A program made the position numbers and the translations under genes. This document shows, one piece after another, positions 37,413 through 46,219 of a DNA stretch of 64,000 nucleotides (its first letter is position 1; each line of letters begins with the position of its first letter). This stretch comes from Bradyrhizobium prioriisuperbiae (GTDB taxonomy: Bacteria; Pseudomonadota; Alphaproteobacteria; Rhizobiales; Xanthobacteraceae). The notes under the pieces were generated by a model. The model ran no database searches and had not been told where the DNA came from. It saw only the letters and a program-made list of their open reading frames with translations. The DNA is taken from positions 2,790,001-2,854,000 of the forward strand of contig NZ_CP135921.1 of NCBI RefSeq assembly GCF_032397745.1. The letters are read 5' to 3'.

Positions 37413-38747
37413 TCAGAAGTAACGCCACCAGAGATAAACGTGGCTGATCGCGACCGACAGCAGCATCATCGGGAACGCATACAAAGTGTAGGTCAGGAAC
37501 CTGAACGGCACGCCGTTGCGATCACCAAGGCCGGCGACGGTGAGATTGGCCGATGCGCCGATCAGCGTGCCGTTGCCGCCGAGGCAGGCGCCGAGCGACA
37601 GGCACCACCACAGCGGCTGGATCTGATCCGCGCCGCCGAAGGCCGGCGCCATGGTCTTGATCAGCGGGATCATGGTGGCGACGAACGGGATGTTGTCGAC
37701 CAGCGCCGACAGCACCGCGGACGCCCACAGGATGGCATAGCCCGCAGTCGACATCTGCCCGCCGGTCGCCGCCACCAGCTTGGTGGCGAACAGCGTCAGC
37801 AGGCCACCAACCTCGACGCCATGCACCACGATGAACAAGCCGATGAAAAAGAAGATCGTGATCCATTCCACATCGCTGAAGGTCTGGTGGATATTCTGCG
37901 CCGCCTTCTCCGAGTGGTGCGTCCAGTTGTCGAGCAGCATCAGCACCGCGGCGCCGAGCATGGCGATGGTCGCGGGCTCGAGGTGCAATTGGCGGGCGAA
38001 CACGAAGCCCAGCATGACGACGGTCAGTACGACCAACGCCTGCTTGAGCAGCCGCCAGTCCTCGATGCTGTCGTTGGCCGTCATGGCCATCACGCGGGCT
38101 TCGGCCTCGGGCGCGGCATGCATGCGCCGGCCCCACAGCAGGTGGATGATCAGGGTTTGCACCGCCATCACCACGAGGATGACGGGGGCCAGATGGACGA
38201 CGAAGTCGTTGAAGGCGAGGCCGGCCTGCGAGCCGATCAGGATGTTCGGCGGATCGCCGATCAGCGTCGCCGTGCCGCCGATGTTGGAGGCGAAGATTTC
38301 CGCGAACAGGAACGGGTAGGGCGGCACGTCGAGCTGCCGCGCGATCGCAAGCGTCACCGGCACCACCAGCAGCACGGTGGTGACGTTGTCGAGCAGCGCC
38401 GACAGCACCGCGGTGGTGATCTGCAGCAGCAGCAGGATGCCGGCGGGATGGGCCCGGGCCAGCTGGGCCGCCCTGACCGCGACATACTGGAACATGCCGG
38501 ACCGGCGCGAGATCGAGACCAGGATCATCATGCCCGTGAGCAGGCCGAGTGTATTCCAGTCGACGCCCTTCAAGGCTTCGTTCTGGTCGAACACGCCGAC
38601 AATCACCATCAGGCCGGCGCCGAGCAGCGCCACGATCGCGCGATTGACCTTTTCGGTCATGATCAGCGCGTAGGTGATCAGCAGGATGCAGGTCGAGACC
38701 CACATCGGATTGAGTCCGAAATAGATCTGTGATGCGGCGTGAGTCAT
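37413..38747 (-). CDS. ArsB/NhaD-superfamily ion permease
   Basis: A 444-residue inner-membrane transporter with about 10-12 helices. The two halves carry the mirror-image signatures of the ion-transporter superfamily: SALLDNVTTVLLVVPV plus NIGGTATLIGDPPNILIG in the first half, and SALVDNIPFVATMIPLI plus LGGNGTLIGASANL in the second. The closest recognisable relatives are the P-protein/arsenite-permease (SLC13-like) group; a Na+/H+ or anion substrate cannot be chosen from sequence. Another member of the superfamily is encoded 54 bp upstream on the same strand, so they are probably co-transcribed. Confidence 0.86.
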   Translation of the reverse strand: MTHAASQIYFGLNPMWVSTCILLITYALIMTEKVNRAIVALLGAGLMVIVGVFDQNEALKGVDWNTLGLLTGMMILVSISRRSGMFQYVAVRAAQLARAHPAGILLLLQITTAVLSALLDNVTTVLLVVPVTLAIARQLDVPPYPFLFAEIFASNIGGTATLIGDPPNILIGSQAGLAFNDFVVHLAPVILVVMAVQTLIIHLLWGRRMHAAPEAEARVMAMTANDSIEDWRLLKQALVVLTVVMLGFVFARQLHLEPATIAMLGAAVLMLLDNWTHHSEKAAQNIHQTFSDVEWITIFFFIGLFIVVHGVEVGGLLTLFATKLVAATGGQMSTAGYAILWASAVLSALVDNIPFVATMIPLIKTMAPAFGGADQIQPLWWCLSLGACLGGNGTLIGASANLTVAGLGDRNGVPFRFLTYTLYAFPMMLLSVAISHVYLWWRYF

Positions 38748-38801
38748 GCGAGAAGCCCCCGCCGCAAGGTCGCCAATCGGGCGATTGAAGTCAAACGCGG
38801 G

Positions 38802-40196
38802 CTACACGCCGAGCAGCGACAGGACCACGAACACCGGGCCCAGGATCACCACCGACCAGACGATGTAGCCGAAGAAGCCGGGCATCGGCACGCCGCGTTC
38901 GGTGGCGATGGCATACACCATGAAGTTGGGCGCATTGCCGATATAGGTCAGCGCGCCCATGTAGACCGCGCCCATCGAGATCGCCGCGAGCGTCGGCGCC
39001 AGCGTGGTCATCAGGCGCTCGGCATCGCCGCCGGCGAGGCCGAAAAACACCAGATAGGTCGGCGCGTTGTCGAGGAAGCCGGACAGCGCGCCGGTCAGCC
39101 AGAAATACATGACGTTGCGCGGCTGGCCGTCCGGTGTGGTCACCGCCGCCAAAAGGCTTGCGAACGGGCCGTCCGGGCCGGCCTGCAGCATCGCCAGCAC
39201 CGGGATGATACAGACGAAGATTGCGGCGAACAGGATCGCCACCTCGCGGATCGGCTCGAAGCTGAAGCCGTTGGCCTCGCGGTGCTCGTCAGGCGTCAGC
39301 CACAGCGACAGCAGCGCGATCAGCACCAGCACGCCGTCGCGCAGCAGGTTCTGCAGTTCCACGTCGGTGCCGTAGATGTCGAACACGATCCCGGGCTTCC
39401 AGATCGCGGATCCCAGGATCGCGGCGATGATCAGCGCGATCAGCAACAGGTTGATCAGGCCGTGCACCTGCAGATTGATATCGGCGCCGTTGCCGGCCGC
39501 GCCCTCGCGCCGCGACAGCACCACGTCGAAGGCGACGAAGATGGCGAGCACGGCGACGCTGACCGCAAGGGTCTGGCCCCACAGGTGCTGTGTGGTCCAG
39601 AAAAAATCGACCCCGCGCAGGAAGCCGATGAACAGCGGGGGGTCGCCGAGCGGCGACAGCGCGCCGCCGATGTTGCAGACCAGGAAGATGAAGAACACCA
39701 CCACATGGGCGTTCGATGGCCGGTGCTCGTTGGCGCGCAGCAGCGGCCGGATCAGGATCATCGCGGCGCCGGTGGTGCCGACCACGCTGGCGATCAACGT
39801 GCCGAACGCCAGCAGCACGGTGTTGACCAGCGGCGTGCCGCGCAGATTTCCGGTGACCAGAATCCCGCCGGCCACCACATAGAGCGCGAACAGCAGCACG
39901 ATGAAGCTGAGATATTCGGCGAGCGCCGCATGGATGAATGCCGCCGCCGCCGCGGGCCATCCATGCCACAGCGCCAGCGGCAGCAGCGTCGCCGCGCCCC
40001 AGGCGAGCGCGAACTTGCCGTAATGATGATGCCAGATCCGCTTGAACAGCAGCGGCCCCGTCGCGATGGTCAGGAGGATGCCGGCGAACGGCAGCGCCCA
40101 TGGCCACGCCAGCCGCGCGCCGTCGAGTTCGGCGGCCGCTGCCGGACGGCACAGCAAGAGCAATACGAGGAGGGCGGCGGTCAGCCGTTGCGGCAT
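38802..40196 (-). CDS. NhaD-type sodium:proton antiporter-like permease
   Basis: A 464-residue membrane protein. An N-terminal signal-like helix (MPQRLTAALLVLLLLCRPAAAAE) is followed by about 11-12 helices with LVCNIGGALSPLGDPPLFIGFLRGVDFFW in the middle and SGFLDNAPTYLVFF plus TYIGNAPNFMVYAIA near the end, the repeated motifs of the NhaD/ArsB fold. It differs clearly from its neighbour at 37413-38747, so it is not a recent duplicate. ATG 40194-40196 is used; the open frame extends 31 codons farther without homology. Probable role: Na+ or H+-linked transport. Confidence 0.86.
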   Translation of the reverse strand: MPQRLTAALLVLLLLCRPAAAAELDGARLAWPWALPFAGILLTIATGPLLFKRIWHHHYGKFALAWGAATLLPLALWHGWPAAAAAFIHAALAEYLSFIVLLFALYVVAGGILVTGNLRGTPLVNTVLLAFGTLIASVVGTTGAAMILIRPLLRANEHRPSNAHVVVFFIFLVCNIGGALSPLGDPPLFIGFLRGVDFFWTTQHLWGQTLAVSVAVLAIFVAFDVVLSRREGAAGNGADINLQVHGLINLLLIALIIAAILGSAIWKPGIVFDIYGTDVELQNLLRDGVLVLIALLSLWLTPDEHREANGFSFEPIREVAILFAAIFVCIIPVLAMLQAGPDGPFASLLAAVTTPDGQPRNVMYFWLTGALSGFLDNAPTYLVFFGLAGGDAERLMTTLAPTLAAISMGAVYMGALTYIGNAPNFMVYAIATERGVPMPGFFGYIVWSVVILGPVFVVLSLLGV

Positions 40197-40298
40197 GATG
40201 GTGATCCCGTGGAGATTCAGCCCCCTAGCAAAGATGTTGACGGATCGCAAAGCACGTCCCGGCGAGCGTGACCACGCGCCGCAGCACATCGCGCCGTC

Positions 40299-40862
40299 TC
40301 AACCCTTGAGGAACTCGCTGGCCTTGTAGAGCGAACGGAAGGGAATGCCGGCGTCCCGGAAGGTGTCGGTGGCGCCTTCTTCGCGGTCGACCATGGTGAT
40401 CACCAGGGCAATGATGCCGCCGGCATCGCGCACGGCCTCCGCCGCCTTGATGGCGGAACCGCCGGTGGTGGTGACGTCTTCCACGATCACCACCCGCTTG
40501 CCTTCCAGGCTCTCGCCCTTGGCCAGCCCCTCGACGCCGAGCTTGGCGCCGTGTTCCTTCGGCTTCTTGCGCACGAAGAAGGCGGCGATCGGATGTCCGC
40601 GCATCCAGGAGAGCTGGGCGATGGCGCCGGCCAGCGGCACCGCGCCCATTTCCAGGCCGCCGACATAGTCCAGCTCGTCGTCCTTGAGCGCTTCGAAGGT
40701 CAGTTCCGCCAGCAGCGACGCGCCCTCGGGATCGAGCATCGTCGGCTTCAGGTTGAAGTAGAAGTCGCTCTTGCGGCCGGAAGCCAGGGTGATCTCGCCG
40801 CGCCCGAACGAGCGTTTGGCGATGATGTCGGCGAGGCGAGCGCGGGCGGCGGACTTGGACAC
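40299..40862 (-). CDS. pyrE: Orotate phosphoribosyltransferase
   Basis: A 187-residue type I phosphoribosyltransferase that makes orotidine 5'-monophosphate from orotate and PRPP in pyrimidine synthesis. The PRPP-binding motif is [21 protein letters not shown] (residues about 115-135), with [10 protein letters not shown] and [15 protein letters not shown] ahead of it. The start is GTG (40860-40862), with GGAG on the leader. It lies about 100 bp after the NhaD-like permease gene and is transcribed on the same strand. The length fits the short prokaryotic form. Confidence 0.95.
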   Translation of the reverse strand: MSKSAARARLADIIAKRSFGRGEITLASGRKSDFYFNLKPTMLDPEGASLLAELTFEALKDDELDYVGGLEMGAVPLAGAIAQLSWMRGHPIAAFFVRKKPKEHGAKLGVEGLAKGESLEGKRVVIVEDVTTTGGSAIKAAEAVRDAGGIIALVITMVDREEGATDTFRDAGIPFRSLYKASEFLKG

Positions 40863-40979
40863 GGAGCGACTCCAGGATTTTGGGAGTCTTACCGGGGCCG
40901 GCCGGGTAATTCCAGAGCTTCCGCACCCCCGTCAACAGTCGAAGGAGGCCGAAATCCCAGCGATTTCAGGGATTCGGTG

Positions 40980-41510
40980 TCAGGAAAGCCCGATTCCGCT
41001 CAATCCGATCAGGGCGCCGCCCGCCAGCACCCACAGCGGATGGATGCGGGTGGTGAGCGTGACCAGCGCGCCGGCGGCGGTGATCGCGACCAGGATCCAT
41101 TCATGGTCGGAGGCTTCCGCGATCAGCAGGGCGCTGGCGGCCACCAGGCCCACCGTCATCGGCACCAGGCCCGCCTGCACGATCCGGCGCCAGGGATGAT
41201 CCTTGAAGCGTTCCCACACCTGCATCACGATTCCGGTGAGGATGGAACTCGGGCCGAACTTCGCCAGCGATGTCACCAGCACGCCGGGCCATCCCGCCAC
41301 ATGCCAGCCCACCAGCGTCACCACCATCATGTTGGGGCCGGGCGCGGCCTGGGCCAGCGCGAACATCGCGGAGAAGTCACGGGCCGACATCCAGTGATGC
41401 ACGTCCACCACCTGGCGCTGCATTTCCGGCAGGATGGTGTTGCCGCCGCCGAACGCGAGCAGCGACAGCTGCGCGAAGATGATGGCCAGCGAGACAAGAG
41501 CCGCGGTCAT
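40980..41510 (-). CDS. Chromate transporter, single-domain subunit 2
   Basis: A 176-residue membrane protein holding one CHR domain (about six helices): FAQLSLLAFGGGNTILPEMQRQVV, then MFALAQAAPGPNMMVVTLVGW, the signatures of ChrA halves. Short ChrA proteins work in pairs of opposite topology, and the other half is encoded by the overlapping upstream gene. The ATG at 41508-41510 overlaps that gene's stop as ATGA, so they are translationally coupled. The pair exports chromate or a related oxyanion. A separate long ChrA is at 56844-58061. Confidence 0.88.
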   Translation of the reverse strand: MTAALVSLAIIFAQLSLLAFGGGNTILPEMQRQVVDVHHWMSARDFSAMFALAQAAPGPNMMVVTLVGWHVAGWPGVLVTSLAKFGPSSILTGIVMQVWERFKDHPWRRIVQAGLVPMTVGLVAASALLIAEASDHEWILVAITAAGALVTLTTRIHPLWVLAGGALIGLSGIGLS

Positions 41511-42076
41511 GTTTCCAGCCTCCAGGTGGCGAAGATGCTCAGCACCGCGAGCGTCACCATGGTCGGCAGCAGCGGCAGGCGGAATACGGCAACGGCGATG
41601 AAGCACAGCGTCGCCATCACGATGGCGACGGGGCGCTTGCGGATCGGCAGCGCGATCTTGATCGCCGTCGCAACCAGCAGCCCGGCGGCGGCGGCCGCGA
41701 GGCCGGCGAACAGATGCTGGAGGCGCGGATCGTTCTGGAAACGGTCATAGACCATGCCGAGCATGATCACGATCATCGTCGGCGCCGCGATCAATCCCAC
41801 CAGCGCTGCGAGTGCGCCGGCGAGGCCACGGAAGCGCAGCCCGATTGCCACCGAGAGATTGATGATATTGCCGCCGGGGAGAAACTGGCAGAGACCAAGC
41901 AGCTCGGTGAACTCGGCGCCGGTCAGCCAGCGCCTGTCCTCCACGATCATGCGCCGCGCCATCGGCAGCACGCCGCCGAAGCCCATCAGGCCGAGGCCTA
42001 GGAAGCCCGTGAACAGCGCGCCGACTGTCGGCGGCTCCGCTGTCGCGGTGACGGGGGTGGTGGTGGTTGCGTCCAT
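41507..42076 (-). CDS. Chromate transporter, single-domain subunit 1
   Basis: A 189-residue membrane protein with one CHR domain: LFTGFLGLGLMGFGGVLPMARRMIVEDRRWLTGAEFTELLGLCQFLPGGNIINLSVAIG. It pairs with the following 176-residue half. ATG 42074-42076 is chosen for the GGAG seven bases upstream. In proteobacteria such chr3N/chr3C pairs form one antiparallel transporter. The substrate is presumably chromate, and sulfate is a possible alternative. Confidence 0.88.
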   Translation of the reverse strand: MDATTTTPVTATAEPPTVGALFTGFLGLGLMGFGGVLPMARRMIVEDRRWLTGAEFTELLGLCQFLPGGNIINLSVAIGLRFRGLAGALAALVGLIAAPTMIVIMLGMVYDRFQNDPRLQHLFAGLAAAAAGLLVATAIKIALPIRKRPVAIVMATLCFIAVAVFRLPLLPTMVTLAVLSIFATWRLET

Positions 42077-42196
42077 GCTGTGCTCCGCCGGCCCATGATA
42101 TCGGGCGGCTGACAAATTGGTACGCCAGGCCTCAGCCTATGTCTAATATATGGATCAGACGATATTCATATCGGATGGATATGTTTGAAAGCCGCG

Positions 42197-42832
42197 TTAT
42201 GCGCGGCGGGCCTCGAACGCCATCCGCACCGCCAGCGCCGCAAGCACGGTGCCCATCACCCAGCGCTGCAGCTTCAGCCAGGTCGGCCGCGATCCGAAAA
42301 ACAATGCGATGGAGCCGGCGGCGAGCGCAATCATGGCGTTGACGCTGACACTGACCGTGATCTGGATCAGGCCGAACATGATCGACTGGATCAGCACGCT
42401 GCCGTGCGCCGGTTCGATGAACTGCGGCAGCAGCGCCAGATACAGCATGGCGATCTTCGGATTGAGCAGGCTGGTGAGGAAACCCATGCTGAACAGTTTG
42501 CGCGGGCTGTCGATGTTGAGCTTGGTCACCTGCAGCGGCGAGCGGCCGTTCGGCTTCAGCGCTTGCCAGGCGAGATACAGCAGATACGCAGCACCGGCGA
42601 GCCGCAGCGCGTCATAGGCATAAGGCACCGCCATCATGAAGGCGGTGATGCCGAATGCGGCACTGAGCATGTAGACCACGAAGCCCAGCGTGACGCCGCC
42701 CAGCGACACCAGCCCGGCCATCGGGCCCTGGGTGATGGAGCGCGACAGCAGGTAGATCATGTTCGGGCCCGGCGTCAGCACCATGGCCAGCGCAACCAGC
42801 GAGAATGTCAGAAGGGCGGTAGGGGTGGGCAT
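42197..42832 (-). CDS. LysE/RhtB-family amino-acid exporter
   Basis: A 211-residue membrane protein with about six helices. The family signature is at the start (TPTALLTFSLVALAMVLTPGPNMIYLLSRSITQG), and SMGFLTSLLNPKIAMLYLALLPQFI follows near residue 120. Members export amino acids such as threonine, homoserine, lysine or related metabolites. The ATG 42830-42832 begins the signature. Its substrate cannot be told from sequence. It is divergent from argC, 225 bp away, which might hint at an arginine-related or other basic amino-acid substrate but does not prove it. Confidence 0.9.
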   Translation of the reverse strand: MPTPTALLTFSLVALAMVLTPGPNMIYLLSRSITQGPMAGLVSLGGVTLGFVVYMLSAAFGITAFMMAVPYAYDALRLAGAAYLLYLAWQALKPNGRSPLQVTKLNIDSPRKLFSMGFLTSLLNPKIAMLYLALLPQFIEPAHGSVLIQSIMFGLIQITVSVSVNAMIALAAGSIALFFGSRPTWLKLQRWVMGTVLAALAVRMAFEARRA

Positions 42833-43057
42833 CGATAAGTCCTGCGAGCTGCGGGCAATCCTACTGAATCCATAGCGGTTTCAGGTGGTCTCAGGCAGGG
42901 GGCCGGGCGGGACACTGGCATGCGGCACGGCCACGAATCCGAGCGGTATTTCCGTGGCGTCTGCGCCCTGTCATGAAGCCTGCGATATAGTGGTGGCGAA
43001 CCGGCGCAGTACGTATTATTTCACCCCTGCGTTCACTCCCTGGCCGAGGCGAAACAC

Positions 43058-43999
43058 ATGGTCGCAAAGATCTTCATCGATGGCGAAGCCGGCACCACCG
43101 GGCTGCAGATCCGCGAGCGGCTGGCCGGCCGGCGCGATATCGAGCTGCTCACCATCTCGCCCGACAAGCGCAAGGACACCGATGAGCGCAAGCGCCTGCT
43201 CAATGCGGCTGATGTCGCCATTCTCTGCCTGCCGGATGAGGCGGCGAAGGAGAGTGTGCGCCTGATCGAGAACGACACCACGCGGGTGATCGACGCCTCG
43301 ACCGCCTATCGTGTTGCCGAGGGCTGGACCTACGGTTTTGCCGAGATGGACAAGTCGCAGTCGCACGCCATCGCCACCGCCAAGCGCGTCGCCAATCCCG
43401 GCTGCTGGCCGCAGGGCGCCATCGCCACGCTGCGGCCGCTGGTCGAAGGCGGGCTGATCCCGGCGGATTTTCCGGTCACCGTGCACGGCATCTCCGGTTA
43501 TTCCGGCGGCGGTCGCACCATGATCGAGGACTACGAAAGCAAGGGCGAGGATGCCAACGAGTATCTGCCCTATGGCCTGACGCTGAAGCACAAGCACCTG
43601 CCCGAGTTGCAGGCCTATGCGAAGCTCGGCCGCGCGCCGCTGTTCACGCCTGCGGTCGGCAATTTCGCCCAGGGCATGATCGTCAGCGTGCCGCTGCAAC
43701 TGGGGCATCTCGCCCGCGTGCCGACCAGCGCGCAGTTGCATGCCGCCATCGCCGATCATCACGTTGCCATCGCCGACAGTTTTGTCGAGGTCGCGCCGCT
43801 CGGCGATCCCGCTCCGATCAATCCCGAGGCGTACAACAACACCAACCGCATGCGCCTGCATGTCTACGCCAACGACCAGACGGCCCAGGCCGTGCTGATC
43901 GCGGCCTACGACAATCTCGGCAAGGGCGCCTCGGGGGCGGCGGTGCAGAACCTCAATTTGATGCTGGGCGTGGCTGCGGATACGTCGCTCGCGGCGTGA
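43058..43999 (+). CDS. argC: N-acetyl-gamma-glutamyl-phosphate reductase, type 2
   Basis: A 313-residue NADPH-dependent reductase of the third step of arginine synthesis. The N-terminal Rossmann motif is IDGEAGTTGLQIRERL, typical of the shorter type 2 ArgC; the catalytic cysteine is Cys116 in VANPGCWPQGA. GISGYSGGGRTMIEDYE and PAVGNFAQGMIV are further signatures. The ATG at 43058 follows GAGGCGAA. It lies alone, followed by the repeat at 44020-44148, and does not form an arg operon here. Confidence 0.95.
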   Translation: MVAKIFIDGEAGTTGLQIRERLAGRRDIELLTISPDKRKDTDERKRLLNAADVAILCLPDEAAKESVRLIENDTTRVIDASTAYRVAEGWTYGFAEMDKSQSHAIATAKRVANPGCWPQGAIATLRPLVEGGLIPADFPVTVHGISGYSGGGRTMIEDYESKGEDANEYLPYGLTLKHKHLPELQAYAKLGRAPLFTPAVGNFAQGMIVSVPLQLGHLARVPTSAQLHAAIADHHVAIADSFVEVAPLGDPAPINPEAYNNTNRMRLHVYANDQTAQAVLIAAYDNLGKGASGAAVQNLNLMLGVAADTSLAA

Positions 44000-44019
44000 G
44001 TTAGTTTGCCCAGCGTATC

Positions 44020-44148
44020 ATCCCCACTCCGTCATTGCCGGGCTTGACCCGGCAATCCAGCTTTCTTCGACAGGCCCAACACGAATTGAGCGCTTAAGCT
44101 GGATCCGCGGGTCAAGCCCGCGGATGACGCTGAATGTAATGAGCCGCC
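44020..44148. repeat. Two-hairpin extragenic repeat, copy 2 (inverted)
   Basis: Same element as 18354-18478 but in the opposite orientation. The outer boundaries and both palindromes (TTGCCGGG/CCCGGCAA and CCGCGGG/CCCGCGG) are kept; only the linker after CTTTCTTCG and a few edge bases differ. It lies between the 3' ends of argC and a LysR gene, where it may serve as a terminator. Confidence 0.85.
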
Positions 44149-44199
44149 ATCTATCATCCAGAGTGATACTCTCAGGACGGGCGTCGGTCCGATCCCACC

Positions 44200-45102
44200 T
44201 CACCCCGTCGGCAGCCTTGCAATATCCTCACTCAGCCTTCGCACCAGTTGCCGGGCCGGCGCGCTGAGCGGACGTGCCGTTGCCGTCAGCAGGCCGATCT
44301 TCACGGTGTTGATCGCCTCGGAGGCGAAGGCGCGCCAGACCAGTTCGCCGCTTTCGATTTCCTCGAGATAGCCGAGCCGGGTGAAGAAGGCGATGCCCAT
44401 GCCGAGCCGGATGCCGCGCTTGATCATCTGGATGGAATTGGACGTGATCCGCGGCACCAGCCGGGCCCGGAACGCGGTGAACTCCGGATCGACATTGGCG
44501 GCGCGCGGCAATGGCCCGGCGGGCGTCAGCAGAGGATAGGCGGCGGCCTCCTCGAACGTGATGCTGCGCTTGCCTGCGAGCGGATGGTCGGCCGGCATGA
44601 TGACACCGATCGGGGCCGCGATTTCAGCTACGAATTGCACGGAGCGCGCGGTCCGCTCGACGAACGTAAAACCCATATCGGCGCTGCCGTCCGCCACCAG
44701 CCCTTGCACGTCCGTCGGCGAGACCGCCGAGATCGTGAAAGTGACGGCCGGAAAATCGGTGCGGAAGCGGTCGATGGTCCGTGGCAGGAAATCAACCAGC
44801 AAGGAGTCCACCGCGACGATGGCGACATGGCCGGAGCGCGCCTCCTTGAGGTCGTCGATCTCGGTCCGCACCCGATCGTAATCGTGGAACGTCGCCGTCA
44901 CATGGCGCAGCAGGAGTTCCCCCGCCGCGGTCAGGCGCATGCCACCGGGCAGGCGGTCGAACAGCGGCGTTCCCAGCTCTTCTTCCAGTTTCAGGATTTG
45001 CCGGTTGAGGGCGCTTGCCGCAACGTTCAGATGGGCTGCTGCCTTGCGGATCGATCCCAGTCGCGCCGTCTCGCGGAAATAGGCGAGGGCTGCGGCGTGC
45101 AT
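44200..45102 (-). CDS. LysR-family regulator at the end of a catabolic operon
   Basis: A 300-residue LysR protein. The winged helix covers about 1-62 (ALAYFRETARLGSIRKAAAHLNVAASALNRQILKLEEELG, then RLPGGMRLT); the effector domain runs from about 90 to 295. It is the last gene of a cluster that starts with an ABC transporter: the ferredoxin stop lies 4 bp upstream of its ATG. Being co-transcribed with its likely targets is unusual for LysR proteins, which are mostly divergent. Control of the operon at 45107-51434 and of the divergent hydrolases is the best inference. Confidence 0.88.
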   Translation of the reverse strand: MHAAALAYFRETARLGSIRKAAAHLNVAASALNRQILKLEEELGTPLFDRLPGGMRLTAAGELLLRHVTATFHDYDRVRTEIDDLKEARSGHVAIVAVDSLLVDFLPRTIDRFRTDFPAVTFTISAVSPTDVQGLVADGSADMGFTFVERTARSVQFVAEIAAPIGVIMPADHPLAGKRSITFEEAAAYPLLTPAGPLPRAANVDPEFTAFRARLVPRITSNSIQMIKRGIRLGMGIAFFTRLGYLEEIESGELVWRAFASEAINTVKIGLLTATARPLSAPARQLVRRLSEDIARLPTG

Positions 45103-45106
45103 GCCG

Positions 45107-45439
45107 TCAACCGCCTCGTACAGGCTGGGCCGCCACCAGCGGGTGATCGATCGTCCGGGTGGTCCGCGTGTCGGCGCCGCGCGGCGAGCCCAGCGCGCTC
45201 ACCGTCTCGCCGAAATAATCCCGGTTCACCGCGATCCACATCACCAGGTCCTCGGGCAGCCGGTCGTCGGCATGGATCGCCGCGACCGGACAGACGGTCT
45301 CGCACAGACCGCAGTCGATACACTCGTCGGGGTGAATGTAGAGCGTGCGCGCGCCCTCGTAAATGCAGTCCACCGGGCAGGCCGGGAGGCAGGACTTGTC
45401 CTTCACATCGATGCAGGTATCGGTGATGACATAGGGCAT
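45107..45439 (-). CDS. Seven-iron ferredoxin (FdxA type)
   Basis: A 110-residue ferredoxin with cysteines Cys9, 17, 21, 25, 40, 43, 46 and 50. Their spacing matches Azotobacter ferredoxin I: Cys9, 17 and 50 for a [3Fe-4S] cluster, and Cys21, 40, 43 and 46 for a [4Fe-4S] cluster. The motif CPVDCIYEG and the tail (DYFGETVSALGSPRGAD) are typical of FdxA proteins. It probably transfers electrons for the flavoprotein or another oxidoreductase in the same operon, which would explain its placement. It begins 3 bp after the enoyl-CoA hydratase gene. Confidence 0.93.
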   Translation of the reverse strand: MPYVITDTCIDVKDKSCLPACPVDCIYEGARTLYIHPDECIDCGLCETVCPVAAIHADDRLPEDLVMWIAVNRDYFGETVSALGSPRGADTRTTRTIDHPLVAAQPVRGG

Positions 45440-45442
45440 GGT

Positions 45443-46219
45443 TTAGCGCCCTTGCCACACCGGCTTGCGCTTTTCGACAAAGGCCCGCACGCCTTCTGTC
45501 GAATCCACCGAGTTCAGGGCTTCTACCAGGGCCGGCAGCCGCTGGGCCTGGGCTTCGGCGGCGGTCAATTGCGCGGTGCGGCGGGCGACCTGCTTGATGG
45601 CCCGGAGCGACAGCGGCGCGCAGGCCAGCACTTCTCCCAGCCAGCGATCGACCGCCGCGTCGAGGCCGGCTGACGGCACCACCTCGTTGATCAGGTCGAA
45701 GCGCAGCGCTTCGTCGGCCTTGATGCGGCGGCCGGTGAGCAGCATTCCCATCGCCGCGCGATGCGGAATCTGTCGCTGCAGCAACACCATGCCGCCGTCC
45801 AACGGCAAGCGCCCGACGCGCGCTTCCGGCAACCCGAAGGTGGCGTGATCGGCGGCCACCACCAGGTCGCAACCCAGCATTATCTCAAGTCCGCCGCCGA
45901 GTGCATGCCCGTTCACCCGCGCAATCACCGGCACGTCGAGGGTGTCGCGCAAGGCGATGCCGCCGAAGCCGCCCGGCCGCGGCATCGCCCAGTACTCCAG
46001 GCCCGATGCGCCGCTGCCGCCCTTCATGTCGGCGCCGGTGCAGAAGGCGCGCTCGCCGGCGCCGGTCAGAACGACAGCGCGGACATCGCGATTTTGCTCG
46101 ATCTCCGACCAGATCGTCTGCAATTCCCTTTCGGTCGCCTGGTCGACGGCATTCATCACCTCCGGGCGGTCGATCGTCACCCGTGCGACGTGATCGGCGA
46201 TATGGACATGAACCGGCAT
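45443..46219 (-). CDS. Enoyl-CoA hydratase/isomerase family protein
   Basis: A 258-residue crotonase-fold protein. The two oxyanion segments are FCTGADMKGGSG (residues about 59-70) and HALGGGLEIMLGCD (about 105-118). Glutamates at positions 112 and 132 (FGLPEARVG) match the two catalytic glutamates of hydratases, so genuine enoyl-CoA hydratase chemistry is possible. Its ATG overlaps the CoA-transferase stop by 1 bp (TAATG on the coding strand). Role by context: hydration of the unsaturated CoA ester formed by the transferase and flavoprotein steps. The substrate is not known. Confidence 0.92.
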   Translation of the reverse strand: MPVHVHIADHVARVTIDRPEVMNAVDQATERELQTIWSEIEQNRDVRAVVLTGAGERAFCTGADMKGGSGASGLEYWAMPRPGGFGGIALRDTLDVPVIARVNGHALGGGLEIMLGCDLVVAADHATFGLPEARVGRLPLDGGMVLLQRQIPHRAAMGMLLTGRRIKADEALRFDLINEVVPSAGLDAAVDRWLGEVLACAPLSLRAIKQVARRTAQLTAAEAQAQRLPALVEALNSVDSTEGVRAFVEKRKPVWQGR

